In this document: positions 43,458 through 52,329 of the stretch, in pieces
Position numbering within the stretch: position 1 is the stretch's first letter
How the letters are laid out: each line of letters opens with the position of its first letter
Origin: DASUPK01 sp963833375
GTDB lineage: Bacteria > Actinomycetota > Thermoleophilia > Solirubrobacterales > 70-9
Direction of reading: 5' to 3'
Length of the DNA stretch: 64,000 nt
Assembly (NCBI GenBank): GCA_963833375.1
Contig: CAWHXR010000004.1
Span: 496,001-560,000 of the forward strand
Notes under the pieces: model-generated
Database searches by the model: none
The model's input: the letters and a program-made list of their open reading frames with translations, nothing else
Told to the model about the DNA's origin: nothing
Made by a program: the position numbers and the translations under genes

Positions 43458-46226
43458 CTACACGGGCTCTTGCTGGGGCACTCCCATTCGCACCAGCTCG
43501 GTCCGCGAGGCGACGCCGAGCTTGCTGAAGACCTTGCGCAGGTGGTAGTCGATGGTGCGAGGGCTCAAGAACAGCTGGGCGGCGATCTGGCGGTTTGTCA
43601 TCCCGGAGGCGACCAGACCGGCGATCTGCAGCTCCTGAGGCGTGAGCTGGTCAAGCGTCGAGGGGTCCCGCTCCCTTGCCTTTTCCCCCGTCGCACGGAG
43701 CTCCGCTTCGGCGCGCTCCTCCCAGGGGGTCGTACCGACCTGGCGGAAGAGATCCGCCGCCCTTCGCAGATGCGGACGTGCCTCACGCCGCTTTCGCTGG
43801 CGCCGGAGCCACTCGCCGTAGAGGAGCTCGGTGCGCGCCATCAGGAATGGCGAGACGAACCCGTCCGGCGTCAGCGCCGCCTCGAATTGCTCGCGCACGT
43901 CTCCCTCCCCCACCAGCGCCCGGCAGCGCGCCAGCACGGACCGCCGCGGCGCGGAGGGCGAATACTGCACCCAGCTCGCGTAACGGTCGAGCCGTTCCGC
44001 CGTCTCCTCGAGCCCCCCGGACCGTGCCGCCGCCTCGATCAGGTCCGGGATCGTCCAAAGCCCGATCAGTGGATTCGATTCGGGCCGCTCGATTGCCGTC
44101 AGGAGCAGAAGGCGCGCGGTCGCCTCGTCAGGTCGTCCCAGCGTCAGATCGAGCAACCCGAGCACCCACTCGGCGTGGTCGAGAATCAGGGTCCCGCCCC
44201 CGATCGCGGCCAGTTGGACCGCCTCGTCGAGATGGCCGCGCGCCGCCGACTCGTCCCCTCGGAGCGAGTCAAGCAGGGCGACTTCGATCAGGTTCCAGCT
44301 CGCGCCCGAGCGGTGTCCGAAGTCGCTCGCGAGCCCGATCCCCTCCTCCGCCGCGGCTCGCGCGAGGTTGAAGCGCCCGAGCCCGACCAGCGCGTTCGCC
44401 TGCGCCCAGAGCGCCAGCGGGAGCATGCTGAGGAGTCCGCGCTCTCGCGCAATGGCGACTGCCCGACTCGAGTGCGGGAGGCCATCTGCGAAGTTGCCCC
44501 CGGTGAGCCCCATGGTCGCCAGAAGCGACGCCCAGACCAGAGCGCCCGGATCCTCGAGCTGCTCGCCGAGCTGGATTGCCTCCCGCACAAGTCTCTCAGC
44601 TCGTTCATGGTCGCCGGCAAGCTCCGCCGCCATGCCAGTCAGCGCGGAGACGCGGAAGCGGTCGATCTCGTCCTCCGGCTCGATCGCGCCGGCGCGGGCG
44701 CCGATGGCGGCACCCTGCACATACTCCCCCGCGTAGTTGGCCGCCTCGGTCGCCTCGCTCAAGGCGTCGAGCGCCAGCGACGGGCTCTCGCTGGTCTCGG
44801 CGGCCTCGACCAAGACCGCGATGGCGCCGCGGAGGTCACCCGTTCTCGCCTCGATCACGCCGCGCAGATAGAGAAGCTCGGCGCGGAGCCCATCCGGCGC
44901 GAGCGGGAGAACTCGCGCGATCAAGTCCCGGGCACGGTCCGGCTGGCCAGCCGCCCAGGCCGCCTGGGCTGCAGCCGCGAGCCTGCGCATCCGGCCGCCC
45001 TCGCTGCTCGACAGCTCAGCCGCGTGCGCGAACGCGGTCGCGGCCGAAGCATGCCCCGCGCGCGATTCGTATCGACGCGCCGAGGCTTCGAGCGCGGCAG
45101 CGACCTCTTCGTCGGCGCTGACGCTCGCGAGCGCCTGATGCCAGACGCGGCGATCGGTGTGGTGGTCGGCGCTCAGCGCCGCCGCCAGGGCCGCATGCCC
45201 GGCCCGGCGCTGGCTGTGCGTCGACGACTCCATCAGGGCGGAGCGCACGAGCGGATGCCGAAACTCGACCGCGCCGTCCGCGATCCGGAGGAGCCCGTCG
45301 CGCTCGGCGGCATCCAATGCGTCGGCTGGCAGGCCTGCTTCGCCCGATGCCCGCATCACCGTTGCGACCTCGTCTCGGTCGTCGAGCGCGGCGATCAGCA
45401 GAGCGGCCTGCGTCTCGGCGGGCAGCCGCTCAACGCGCTGCACGAAGGCTGCCCGTAATCCGGACGTCAAGCGGGTCGTCTCGGGAAGGGCCGCGCGACC
45501 CTGCAGCTGCTGCGCGCTCAGGCCCCTTGGCAACTCCAGCAGAGCGAGAGGGTTCCCGGCGGCTTGCGCGAGCAGCCACTCGCGCACGGGCCCCGCCGCG
45601 GCGGGAGCGCTTGCCTCGAGCAGCCGCGCGGCGGCGCCGGCGTCGAGGCTCTCGAGCATGACCTCAGGCAGTCCGGGCGTGGCGACCTCCCGTCCTGCTC
45701 CCTCCCGCACGACGAAGAGCATCGCCACCGGCTCGGCTCCAAGTCTGCGCGCGCTGAAGAGAAGCGCTTCCACCGAGGCGACGTCCAGGAACTGCACGTC
45801 GTCGACCAGGCATAGAACCGGCTGGTCCTCGGCCGCAGCGGCAAGCAGGCTGAGCGCAGCGGCGGAGACCAGCAACCGATCCGAGCCGCGTGACGGCGCA
45901 AATCCGAGAGCCCCCGAGAGAGCATCCGCCTGAGCCCTGGGCAGCTCATCCAGCTTCCCGGTGATCGGCCGCAGGAGTCCTTCCAGACCGGCAAAGCCCA
46001 GGTCCGACTCCGCCTCGACGCCGGCGATCCGAAGCACGGTTCGCTCCCCGCAGCGCTCCGCGGCATAGCTCAGAAGAGCGGTTTTGCCGATCCCGGCCTC
46101 GCCCCGCAGGACCAGCGAGGTGCTCTCCCCCCGCGCCGATGCCTCGAGCAGCTGATCGATTGCGGTGCACTCACGATCACGACCAAACAACGCGCCGGAA
46201 AGCCTCTCGGGCCCGGGCATCGGCAT
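43458..46226 (-). CDS. Large AAA/TPR LuxR-family transcriptional regulator
   Basis: 922 aa. N-terminal ATPase: LFGRDRECTAIDQLLEASAR, Walker A LVLRGEAGIGKTALLSYAA, Walker B PVLCLVDDVQFLD. Long TPR-like helical middle. C-terminal LuxR HTH: LTPQELQIAGLVASGMTNRQ, IAAQLFLSPRTIDYHLRKVF, SKLGVASRTELVRMG. The start MPMPGPERLSGALFGRDREC is preferred over upstream in-frame codons. It is divergent from an alpha/beta hydrolase gene, a common pairing. Confidence 0.9.
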   Translation of the reverse strand: MPMPGPERLSGALFGRDRECTAIDQLLEASARGESTSLVLRGEAGIGKTALLSYAAERCGERTVLRIAGVEAESDLGFAGLEGLLRPITGKLDELPRAQADALSGALGFAPSRGSDRLLVSAAALSLLAAAAEDQPVLCLVDDVQFLDVASVEALLFSARRLGAEPVAMLFVVREGAGREVATPGLPEVMLESLDAGAAARLLEASAPAAAGPVREWLLAQAAGNPLALLELPRGLSAQQLQGRAALPETTRLTSGLRAAFVQRVERLPAETQAALLIAALDDRDEVATVMRASGEAGLPADALDAAERDGLLRIADGAVEFRHPLVRSALMESSTHSQRRAGHAALAAALSADHHTDRRVWHQALASVSADEEVAAALEASARRYESRAGHASAATAFAHAAELSSSEGGRMRRLAAAAQAAWAAGQPDRARDLIARVLPLAPDGLRAELLYLRGVIEARTGDLRGAIAVLVEAAETSESPSLALDALSEATEAANYAGEYVQGAAIGARAGAIEPEDEIDRFRVSALTGMAAELAGDHERAERLVREAIQLGEQLEDPGALVWASLLATMGLTGGNFADGLPHSSRAVAIARERGLLSMLPLALWAQANALVGLGRFNLARAAAEEGIGLASDFGHRSGASWNLIEVALLDSLRGDESAARGHLDEAVQLAAIGGGTLILDHAEWVLGLLDLTLGRPDEATARLLLLTAIERPESNPLIGLWTIPDLIEAAARSGGLEETAERLDRYASWVQYSPSAPRRSVLARCRALVGEGDVREQFEAALTPDGFVSPFLMARTELLYGEWLRRQRKRREARPHLRRAADLFRQVGTTPWEERAEAELRATGEKARERDPSTLDQLTPQELQIAGLVASGMTNRQIAAQLFLSPRTIDYHLRKVFSKLGVASRTELVRMGVPQQEPV

Positions 46227-46359
46227 GGACCGATCGTAAACCTCAGGACAGGTATGACCGGCGATTGGGACTGGTGAACTCGCTGACGCGTTCCGGCCGC
46301 GCCGCGCCGATTCTGGTCGCATCGCGTCCGCTGCCAACAATTCCCAGCCACCGAACTCG

Positions 46360-47190
46360 CTGAGCCTGCCCTCGCCCCGGGCCGGTCTCGCGGCCACCAT
46401 CCACGGCGACGAGCGAGCACCTGGTGCCGCCCTCGTCCTCCTTCACGAGCTCACGCTTGACCGCCGAGCCTGGGATCCCGTCCTGGAGGCGCTGCCCACC
46501 GGGTGCCGAGCGATCGCGTTCGATCTTCCAGGCCACGGCGAGTCAGCCGCCTTCACGCGGCGCGGTCTTTACGCGGCCGCCGACGAGATCTATGGGGCCG
46601 TTGTGGACGTCGGGCTGGACGCCCCTGTCCTGGTCGGCCACTCGACCGGCGGAGCACTGGCCACGGTCTATGCCACCCGGCACCCCGCAACCGCCGTAGT
46701 CAGCGTCAACGCACCCGTCCGCCTGGAGGCGTTCGCTCGGCTGCTCCGCTCATTACATCCGCAGCTGGCCGGGGACCGCTTCGGAGAGGCGTGGGCGATG
46801 TATCGGGACAGCTGGCAGCTGGAGCTGCTCCCAGCCGGTTATAGGTCCTCGCTTGGAGCAGGCAACCGCTCGGACGAGGCCACCGCCCGAGAGCTGGTGC
46901 TCAGCTATCACGCCGACCTTCTCGAGGGCGCTCTCGAGGAGGGGGTGCGCGAGCGCGAGATCGCGCAGGACCGGCTGAGCTGGATCGGCACGCCGTACTT
47001 GACGCTCCACTCCTGCGCGCTTGACCGTGCGGACGAGACCTGGCTCCGCCGGCGGCTTCCCCAAGCCCAGATCCTCGTCTGGCCGGTCGGGCACCACTTT
47101 CCCCACCTCGCCCATCCAGACCGATTCGCCGCGCTGCTCACGGGAATTGCAGCGACCTCCGCGGCGTCTGGAAGAGACGCACCCACTTGA
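46360..47190 (+). CDS. Alpha/beta hydrolase
   Basis: About 276 aa. Oxyanion region LVLLHELTLDRRAWDPVLEA, IAFDLPGHGESAAF, nucleophile elbow VLVGHSTGGALAT and the C-terminal catalytic His in WPVGHHFPHLAHPDRF. Homology clearly starts near 46390, but there is no ATG, GTG or TTG in frame between the stop at 46258 and 46603; CTG at 46360 is a placeholder. An error or rare start is likely. Divergent from the LuxR gene. Confidence 0.8.
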   Translation: MSLPSPRAGLAATIHGDERAPGAALVLLHELTLDRRAWDPVLEALPTGCRAIAFDLPGHGESAAFTRRGLYAAADEIYGAVVDVGLDAPVLVGHSTGGALATVYATRHPATAVVSVNAPVRLEAFARLLRSLHPQLAGDRFGEAWAMYRDSWQLELLPAGYRSSLGAGNRSDEATARELVLSYHADLLEGALEEGVREREIAQDRLSWIGTPYLTLHSCALDRADETWLRRRLPQAQILVWPVGHHFPHLAHPDRFAALLTGIAATSAASGRDAPT

Positions 47191-47233
47191 TGAACAGATC
47201 AAGACCCACACCCAACACAGAAAGCGAATCCAA

Positions 47234-48310
47234 ATGACAAGTCCCACCAACCATCCATGGCCGATGCGGCTGGCCTACCTGGCCGCAGCGGTCGTAGCGT
47301 TCGCGGCCACGGCGCTCGTCGTCGTGACCCACTCGAGCGCGCACGGCAAGAGCGCCCACAGCAAGAACGCCCACAGCCAGAGGGTCGAGGGCGTCCGCGC
47401 CTATATCAAGCACGGCACGCTCAACGTCAAGGGCGGCGACGGCGGACAGCAGGTGGCGCTTCGCCTGCAGGCCGGCGACACGAGCGTGATCCAGGTCGAC
47501 GCCGGCGACAACGGCTCCGCCGACTTCTCGTTCGCGCGCGCCGACGTCCGCGCCATCAGCGTCAAGATGGGCGACGGCAACGACTCCGCCCGCATCGACG
47601 ACGCGAACGGCGCCTTCACCGACTCGATCCCGGCGACGATCTCCGGCGGCGACGGCAACGACACGCTGCAGGGCGGCCAGACCCAGGTCGCGGCCCAGAA
47701 CGAGACGTTCAAGGGCGGCGACGGCAACGACCTGGTCGACGGCGGCAAGGGCAACGACACCGCCTACCTCGGCGGAGGCGATGACACCTTCCGCTGGGAC
47801 AACGGCGAGGGCTCAGACGTGATCGAGGGCCAGGACGGCACCGACACGATGCTGTTCAACGGTGCCGCGGTGGCCGAGCAGGTGACGATGTCGGCGAACG
47901 CAGGAAGGCTCACCTTCTTCCGCGTCCAGGGCAACGTCACGATGAACACCGACGGCGTCGAGATCGTCGATGACAACGCGATCGGCGGCGCCGACAGCGT
48001 CACCGTCAACGACCTGACCGGCACCGACGTCAGGCAGACCAACGTCGACCTCGCGGGAGCGTTCGGCGGCAACGCCGGCGACGCCGCGGTCGACAGCGTG
48101 GTGGTCAACGGCACCAACGGCGACGACAAGATCGCCGTCAACGGCAACGGGTCCGGTGCGGATGTGACCGGCCTGGCCACCTCTGTGTCGGTCAAGCACG
48201 CGGATCCGACCGACACCCTCTCCGTCAACACCCTCGCGGGCACGGACAACGTGACCACGAACGGCGTCGCCGGACTGATTCAGGTGCTGGTCGACGGAGT
48301 GGCGGTCTAG
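47234..48310 (+). CDS. Exported protein with RTX-type calcium-binding repeats
   Basis: 358 aa. N-terminal membrane/signal segment LAYLAAAVVAFAATALVVVT. Central nonapeptide-like repeats ISGGDGNDTLQGG, FKGGDGNDLVDGGKGND and TAYLGGGDDTFRWDNGEGSD fit the GGxGxDxLx pattern of haemolysin-type calcium binding. The C-terminal half has repeated VNG/VNT beta-strand motifs. No type I secretion genes nearby; probably Sec-exported or cell-anchored. Confidence 0.82.
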   Translation: MTSPTNHPWPMRLAYLAAAVVAFAATALVVVTHSSAHGKSAHSKNAHSQRVEGVRAYIKHGTLNVKGGDGGQQVALRLQAGDTSVIQVDAGDNGSADFSFARADVRAISVKMGDGNDSARIDDANGAFTDSIPATISGGDGNDTLQGGQTQVAAQNETFKGGDGNDLVDGGKGNDTAYLGGGDDTFRWDNGEGSDVIEGQDGTDTMLFNGAAVAEQVTMSANAGRLTFFRVQGNVTMNTDGVEIVDDNAIGGADSVTVNDLTGTDVRQTNVDLAGAFGGNAGDAAVDSVVVNGTNGDDKIAVNGNGSGADVTGLATSVSVKHADPTDTLSVNTLAGTDNVTTNGVAGLIQVLVDGVAV

Positions 48311-48383
48311 TCAATTGGGAGCTCGCGGGCCCTGGCTGACCGAGCCGGGGCCCGCACTCCCAGTCAACGAAGAGGAACTGAGA

Positions 48384-48575
48384 ATGGCACTACGCAGACC
48401 CACATTCGAGCTTCGCCCCGCGGGTGAGCGCGGTTTCGTCAAAGAGGCAAATCCCCAGATCTGCGTCCACACCGGATTGCACATCGCGGAGTGCGGTTGC
48501 GACTCCTCCGCCCGGAGGGCAATCCGCAAGTCTCCGCTCGAACCCCGTCACGGCGGCGCGGCGGACCTAGGGTGA
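48384..48575 (+). CDS. Small hypothetical protein
   Basis: 63 aa starting MALRRPTFELRPAGERGFVK with a CVHTGLHIAECGCDSSARRA cysteine-rich middle (three Cys). A purine-rich AAGAGGAAC lies before the ATG. Could bind metal; no family recognised. Confidence 0.5.
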   Translation: MALRRPTFELRPAGERGFVKEANPQICVHTGLHIAECGCDSSARRAIRKSPLEPRHGGAADLG

Positions 48576-48579
48576 CCTG

Positions 48580-48786
48580 ATGCGGCGCGCTGAGGAGATC
48601 CTGGAGATCGAAGAGCTCCTGGAAGAGGCGGCCGACCGGCTCGCCACCGTTCTTGAGCGGTCCGGCGCCAACGAGCTGCATCCACCGCAAGTCCTACGCG
48701 AGATCGCTCACTTCGAGCTCGAGCTTGCCGCGGCCGATGTCGCTACGTGGACCTTCGGCACCAAGACCGGTGGACCCTACGACTGA
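48580..48786 (+). CDS. Small acidic helical protein
   Basis: 68 aa: MRRAEEILEIEELLEEAADR, LATVLERSGANELHPPQVLR, EIAHFELELAAADVATWTFG. Amphipathic helices; starts 4 nt after the previous stop. Unknown function. Confidence 0.55.
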   Translation: MRRAEEILEIEELLEEAADRLATVLERSGANELHPPQVLREIAHFELELAAADVATWTFGTKTGGPYD

Positions 48787-48818
48787 GCCCCATATACCGA
48801 CGGCGGTACTTCTGAAAA

Positions 48819-49140
48819 TCACACCTCTAGGCGAGGAAGGGGGCGGGACTTGCCGCTCTTGCGAGGCGCCTCCACACAGCAGGAGCGATAGAGGCGGGTG
48901 CCGTTGAGCGCTTGCAGCCGAACAGCTCCCGAATCAGCCGCTCCTCCCGGGCCATCAGGTGGAAGGGCATCCCGGCCCAGCGGCCCTTGAAGTGGCGAAG
49001 GTTGGACTCGATCCACACTTCACCACCCGGCTCGCCTCGGCCTCGTTGAAGGAGGCACCGGGAGGCTTGGGAAGGTCATAGGTGTGGAAGAGCGGCTCGA
49101 TCTCGGCCACCTTCGGCCTGCGTCCCCGCTTCCGCGCCAC
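48819..49140 (-). pseudogene. Phage terminase large subunit remnant
   Basis: Minus strand, three frames in series: MARKRGRRPKVAEIEPLFHT and KPPGASFNEAEASRVVK; then WIESNLRHFKGRWAGMPFHL and MAREERLIRELFGCK; then NGTRLYRSCCVEAPRKSGKS, which contains a Walker-A-like PRKSGKS. This order matches the N-terminus of HK97-type terminase large subunits (KGRWAGxPF followed by PRKxGKS). At least two frameshifts, and everything after Walker A is missing. Confidence 0.75.
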
Positions 49141-49265
49141 CTGCTCACGGGCTTGTGCCGGTGGCGCTGTCCGGGCCTAGCGGGGCATCAGGTTTGATTT
49201 GTGCGAGCGCGATCACTCGGCGGTCGGCGCGGTCGCGCGTTATCGGTCGTGACCGTCCCCTCCGG

Positions 49266-49285
49266 CGCGAGATACTGCGCGGGCG
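49266..49285 (+). promoter_or_regulatory. Conserved SnoaL promoter/start block
   Basis: GCGAGATACTGCGCGGGCG immediately before the ATG at 49286; matches the blocks at 36083, 51719, 54354 and 60088. Confidence 0.45.
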
Positions 49286-49708
49286 ATGTCGGAGGAGAAC
49301 GTGGAGATGGCCCGCCGCGGGATCGCGGAGATCAACGAGATCTACAAGACCGGCGAGTTCTCCCGAAGCCTTCCCCGGATCCGGAAGGTCTGCGATCCCG
49401 ATTTCGTCCTCCGGCCCAGCGGGATGTTCCCGGAGCACCAGGAGATGCGCGGCCCGGAGGGGTTCCTCAAGTTCATGCGCGGCCAGGCCGAGGCCTTCGA
49501 GCGGATGTGGATCGAGGCCGAGGAGTTCCTCGATGCCGGGGATCGAGTGGTCATCCCGATCCGGTTCGGCGGGCGGGCACGGCACGCCGGCCTCGATGTC
49601 GAGTTTCAGGTGACCCACCTCTGCACCTACCGAGAGGGAAAGCTGCTCCGCGACGAGATCTACCCGACGAAGGCCGAGGCCCTCGAAGCCGCCGGGCTGC
49701 GGGAGTAG
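49286..49708 (+). CDS. SnoaL-like protein, first of a tandem pair
   Basis: 140 aa: MSEENVEMARRGIAEINEIY, FVLRPSGMFPEHQEMRGPEG, DRVVIPIRFGGRARHAGLDV and the shared end EALEAAGLRE. NTF2-like fold; substrate unknown. Followed after exactly 3 nt by another SnoaL gene, with GGGAG inside its last codons acting as the next ribosome site. Confidence 0.88.
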   Translation: MSEENVEMARRGIAEINEIYKTGEFSRSLPRIRKVCDPDFVLRPSGMFPEHQEMRGPEGFLKFMRGQAEAFERMWIEAEEFLDAGDRVVIPIRFGGRARHAGLDVEFQVTHLCTYREGKLLRDEIYPTKAEALEAAGLRE

Positions 49709-49711
49709 GCG

Positions 49712-50122
49712 ATGTCGCAGGAGAACGTGGAGGTGGTGCGCAGGATCTACGACGCAGTCGCCCGGCGTGACGGCGTGACCCCCTTCGAGCTCTACGCTGA
49801 GGACATCGTCTGGGACCTCTCGAACGCGCGCCGGGCACTTGTTACGACGAAGCCGGTCTACCAGGGACACGAAGGTGTGCGGCAGTTCTGGCGCGAGGCG
49901 CTCTCCAGTTTCGGCGAGGTCAATTTCGAAGTCGAGGAGTTGATAGACGCGGGCGACCAAGTTCTGGCGGTCATCCGCGAGCGCGAAGTTGGACGCGCCA
50001 GCGGTGCGCCGGTGGAGACGACCCACCTGGCGGTCTACACGCTCGCCGACGGTAAGGTCATTCAGATGCAGCTTTTCGACGACCGCCAGCAGGCCCTCGA
50101 AGCCGCCGGGCTGCGGGAGTAG
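49712..50122 (+). CDS. SnoaL-like protein, second of a tandem pair
   Basis: 136 aa: MSQENVEVVRRIYDAVARRD, YAEDIVWDLSNARRALVTTK, GHEGVRQFWREALSSFGEVN, ending QALEAAGLRE. The closest family pattern includes the W-D pair and VEELIDAGDQVLAV strand. Junction TAG-GCG-ATG with the upstream paralogue. A DUF6941 gene follows after 6 nt. Confidence 0.9.
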   Translation: MSQENVEVVRRIYDAVARRDGVTPFELYAEDIVWDLSNARRALVTTKPVYQGHEGVRQFWREALSSFGEVNFEVEELIDAGDQVLAVIREREVGRASGAPVETTHLAVYTLADGKVIQMQLFDDRQQALEAAGLRE

Positions 50123-50128
50123 GGCGCT

Positions 50129-50623
50129 ATGCCTGCGGAAGATCCCAACAAACTCGAAATCGACTTCATGTTCCTCGCCGACAAGGCTGAAAACCTCAAT
50201 GGGAAGCTGTACGTCATGGGAGGGGGCTGGGACCGCATCTTCATGCCTCGGTTCCCAGGTCCCCTTCCAATTCCGATTTCCGTTGCGATCAGCGTCCTGA
50301 TCCCCTGGAATCTCACCAACCGCCGGTTCGGATTTGTTCTCGAACTTACGGACGAAGACAACTCGCAGATTGCCCTCTCCCCGGAGCAGAACGTGTTTTC
50401 CCTTGATTTTGAGGCCGGGCGCCCTCCAGGACTGAAGCCGGGGCGTCCACAGCGCACGGTGCTGGCCGTGACGCTCAATCCCGGCATCCAGTTTGAGAAG
50501 GAGGGCCTCTACTCCTTCCATGCGAGCATTGACGGCCAAGAGCTGAAGCGGGTGAACTTCGATCTGGTTCCGCGCAGCACGATGCCCGGGGCGCCCCCGA
50601 GGCCCGGGCCACCGCCAGGATAA
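50129..50623 (+). CDS. DUF6941-type protein
   Basis: 164 aa: EIDFMFLADKAENLNGKLYV, MGGGWDRIFMPRFPGPLPIP, VLELTDEDNSQIALSPEQNV and LYSFHASIDGQELKRVNFDL. The GKLYVMGGGWD segment is characteristic of the DUF6941 family. Soluble, beta-rich, C-terminus proline-rich. It overlaps a truncated protease frame on the opposite strand. Confidence 0.82.
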   Translation: MPAEDPNKLEIDFMFLADKAENLNGKLYVMGGGWDRIFMPRFPGPLPIPISVAISVLIPWNLTNRRFGFVLELTDEDNSQIALSPEQNVFSLDFEAGRPPGLKPGRPQRTVLAVTLNPGIQFEKEGLYSFHASIDGQELKRVNFDLVPRSTMPGAPPRPGPPPG

Positions 50624-51189
50624 GTCGCCATCTTTGAGCCCAGCCAGGACGTGACCGGGGCGACGCCGTTCATCCGGTGGGCAGTCGCTGAACACTCGTC
50701 CGGGGCGGGCCGGGGATAGCCCGAGATGGCAATCGGTTCCCCGTCCCGTGGACGGTCCGGCCGAAGGCGAGGTACGCCAAACAGCAGCGGAATCTCCTCG
50801 CTACCGATAACGATTCCGGAGCGGAGCTCTCCTAGGAAGGGGTTCTTCTTCAACTTGAGCAGTGCGAGGTCATGCCCCTCGTCCTCCTCGACGACGTTGA
50901 AGCCCGTAATGACGAAGTTCGCTCGGAAGTCGTCCGAGTTCGGAATGGCGAAACCGATGCCAACCTGGGCCTGGGGATACGGCTCATGCAGCTTTCGAGC
51001 TTGTCGGACCACATGCTGCGCCGTGACCACGCAGCCCTGATCGTTGACGATGAACCCTGTGCCGAGAGGGCCGCGCGGCGCGGTTCGTCCGCTGAATGAC
51101 CCGCGCTCACCTACTGACCCTCGAGGCAGTACATAGCTGACCCGGACGACTGCGGATCGAACGGAATCGATGGCGTCTGGCAGGAGCAC
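50509..51189 (-). pseudogene. Trypsin-like serine protease, truncated before the catalytic Ser
   Basis: The N-terminal half of a DegP/trypsin-like protease is clear: GTGFIVNDQGCVVTAQHVVR (catalytic His), DEGHDLALLKLKKNPFLGEL (catalytic Asp), then RDGEPIAISGYPRP. The GxSGGP serine motif is absent; instead the frame runs antisense into the DUF6941 gene from about 50625. Start GTG at 51189. Probably inactive through 3' deletion. Confidence 0.75.
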
Positions 51190-51234
51190 AGATCAACAAA
51201 TCGTATGCGTGCCCGCGCGGTCGAGGAGATGGCT

Positions 51235-51281
51235 GCTTTCCATGCAAAGCAGCACTACTGCTTTTCGTCCAAAGCAGCTAT
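51235..51281. repeat. Double-hairpin repeat, full copy 1
   Basis: Plus strand TTTCCATGCAAAGCAG, spacer, CTGCTTTTCGTCCAAAGCAG, then CTA, which is the SnoaL stop in reverse. On the minus strand it forms two hairpins, CTGCTTT-GGACGA-AAAGCAG and GCTTT-GCATGG-AAAGC. Confidence 0.85.
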
Positions 51282-51718
51282 CCCGACAGCCAGGCGGCTT
51301 CGAGGCTGTCGCCACTCACGCCCAGGGCCTGGAGAGCGCCCGCGAGCGTCACGTGGCCCTCCACGCGGAAGAACCGCCCGTTGCGCAGCCAAAAGCAGGA
51401 GTAGACGTCGCCCTCCAAAGTCGCTCCGCTCGCGCGTCCCTCTGCCCGTATGCCTCCATGAACAAGGACGCGATCATCGCCAATCGCCCTCGCCTCCTTT
51501 ACCACGTAGCGCAAGCCCTCCCAGGCCGCACGGAACTCCGCAAAGAAGGCCACGATCTCCTCGCGCCCGTGGCATGGCCTCGCCGCCGGGATCTTCCGAG
51601 CCGGGTAGTAGTCGCCGTCGAGCTCCCAGAATCCGGCGACCCACGCCGGGAGCTGTTCCTGGGGCGGCAGATGCTCCTCCAGGTAGCGCCGAGCGATCTC
51701 GACGTTCTCCTCCGACAT
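51278..51718 (-). CDS. SnoaL-like protein
   Basis: 146 aa: MSEENVEIARRYLEEHLPPQ, WELDGDYYPARKIPAARPCH, VLVHGGIRAEGRASGATLEG. The C-terminus (SGDSLEAAWLSG) departs slightly from the usual AAGLSE. Its stop codon is the edge of double-hairpin repeat copy 1. Single-gene unit with its own promoter block. Confidence 0.85.
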   Translation of the reverse strand: MSEENVEIARRYLEEHLPPQEQLPAWVAGFWELDGDYYPARKIPAARPCHGREEIVAFFAEFRAAWEGLRYVVKEARAIGDDRVLVHGGIRAEGRASGATLEGDVYSCFWLRNGRFFRVEGHVTLAGALQALGVSGDSLEAAWLSG

Positions 51719-51735
51719 CGCCCACGCAGTATCGC
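51719..51735 (-). promoter_or_regulatory. Conserved SnoaL promoter/start block
   Basis: GCGATACTGCGTGGGCG directly before the ATG of the SnoaL gene at 51718. Confidence 0.45.
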
Positions 51736-51804
51736 GGGACGGAGGCACTTCAGATCAGCTTCTCGACGTCTTCCCTGGCGCTGTCGGGCTGCCCGGCGTC
51801 CCGA

Positions 51805-51865
51805 CACAGACCGGCTTGAGTCGCACTGAGCGACGCTGGTCTGTGAGTTTCGTCACCTCGCGTTC
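51805..51865. promoter_or_regulatory. Long inverted repeat upstream of the cNMP-binding gene
   Basis: Arms CACAGACC (51805-51812) and GGTCTGTG (51858-51865) enclose a smaller GTCGC/GCGAC pair. Lies 55 nt before the cyclic-nucleotide-binding gene; may be an operator or a terminator. Confidence 0.4.
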
Positions 51866-51919
51866 ACGGTGCCATTGGTCGTGTACGTTGGCCTGCGCCC
51901 AAAGGGGATGGGGAACAGG

Positions 51920-52306
51920 ATGGACGCGAGTCAGCTGAGGCAAATTCCGCTCTTCTCCGACGCCGCCGACGACGAGCTGCAGAAGCTGGGCGCGTTCGCC
52001 GAGTCGGTCGATTTCAGCGAGAGGGCCGAAATCATTCGAGAAGGCGATTTCTCGAGGGCGCTCCTCGCGATCGAGGAGGGCACCGTCGAGGTCACCCGCG
52101 GCGGCGAGCACGTTGCAAGCCTCGGCCCTGGCGACATCTTCGGCGAGGTCGGCGTGCTCAACGATGCGCTGCGGAACGCCACCGTGACAGCGACCTCACG
52201 CCTCAAGCTGATCATCATGGATCAGTTCGAGGTGCAGCGGCTGCAGGAGAAGGCACCCGAGATCTACGCACGGATCGAGAAGCTGGCCGAGGAACGCAGC
52301 GGGTAG
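51920..52306 (+). CDS. Cyclic-nucleotide-binding domain protein
   Basis: 128 aa, a stand-alone Crp-type effector domain: LRQIPLFSDAADDELQKLGA, IIREGDFSRALLAIEEGTVE, VASLGPGDIFGEVGVLNDAL (phosphate-binding cassette), RNATVTATSRLKLIIMDQFE. No DNA-binding HTH follows. ATG at 51920 follows GGGGAACAGG; an ATG four codons upstream is possible. May sense a nucleotide and act on a partner protein. Confidence 0.85.
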   Translation: MDASQLRQIPLFSDAADDELQKLGAFAESVDFSERAEIIREGDFSRALLAIEEGTVEVTRGGEHVASLGPGDIFGEVGVLNDALRNATVTATSRLKLIIMDQFEVQRLQEKAPEIYARIEKLAEERSG

Positions 52307-52329
52307 TCGTCGGCGCGGTCCTAACCCGG

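Noticed and set aside
43108..45458. Long plus-strand frames opposite the LuxR regulator
   Set aside because: Antisense shadows without start signals or recognisable domains.
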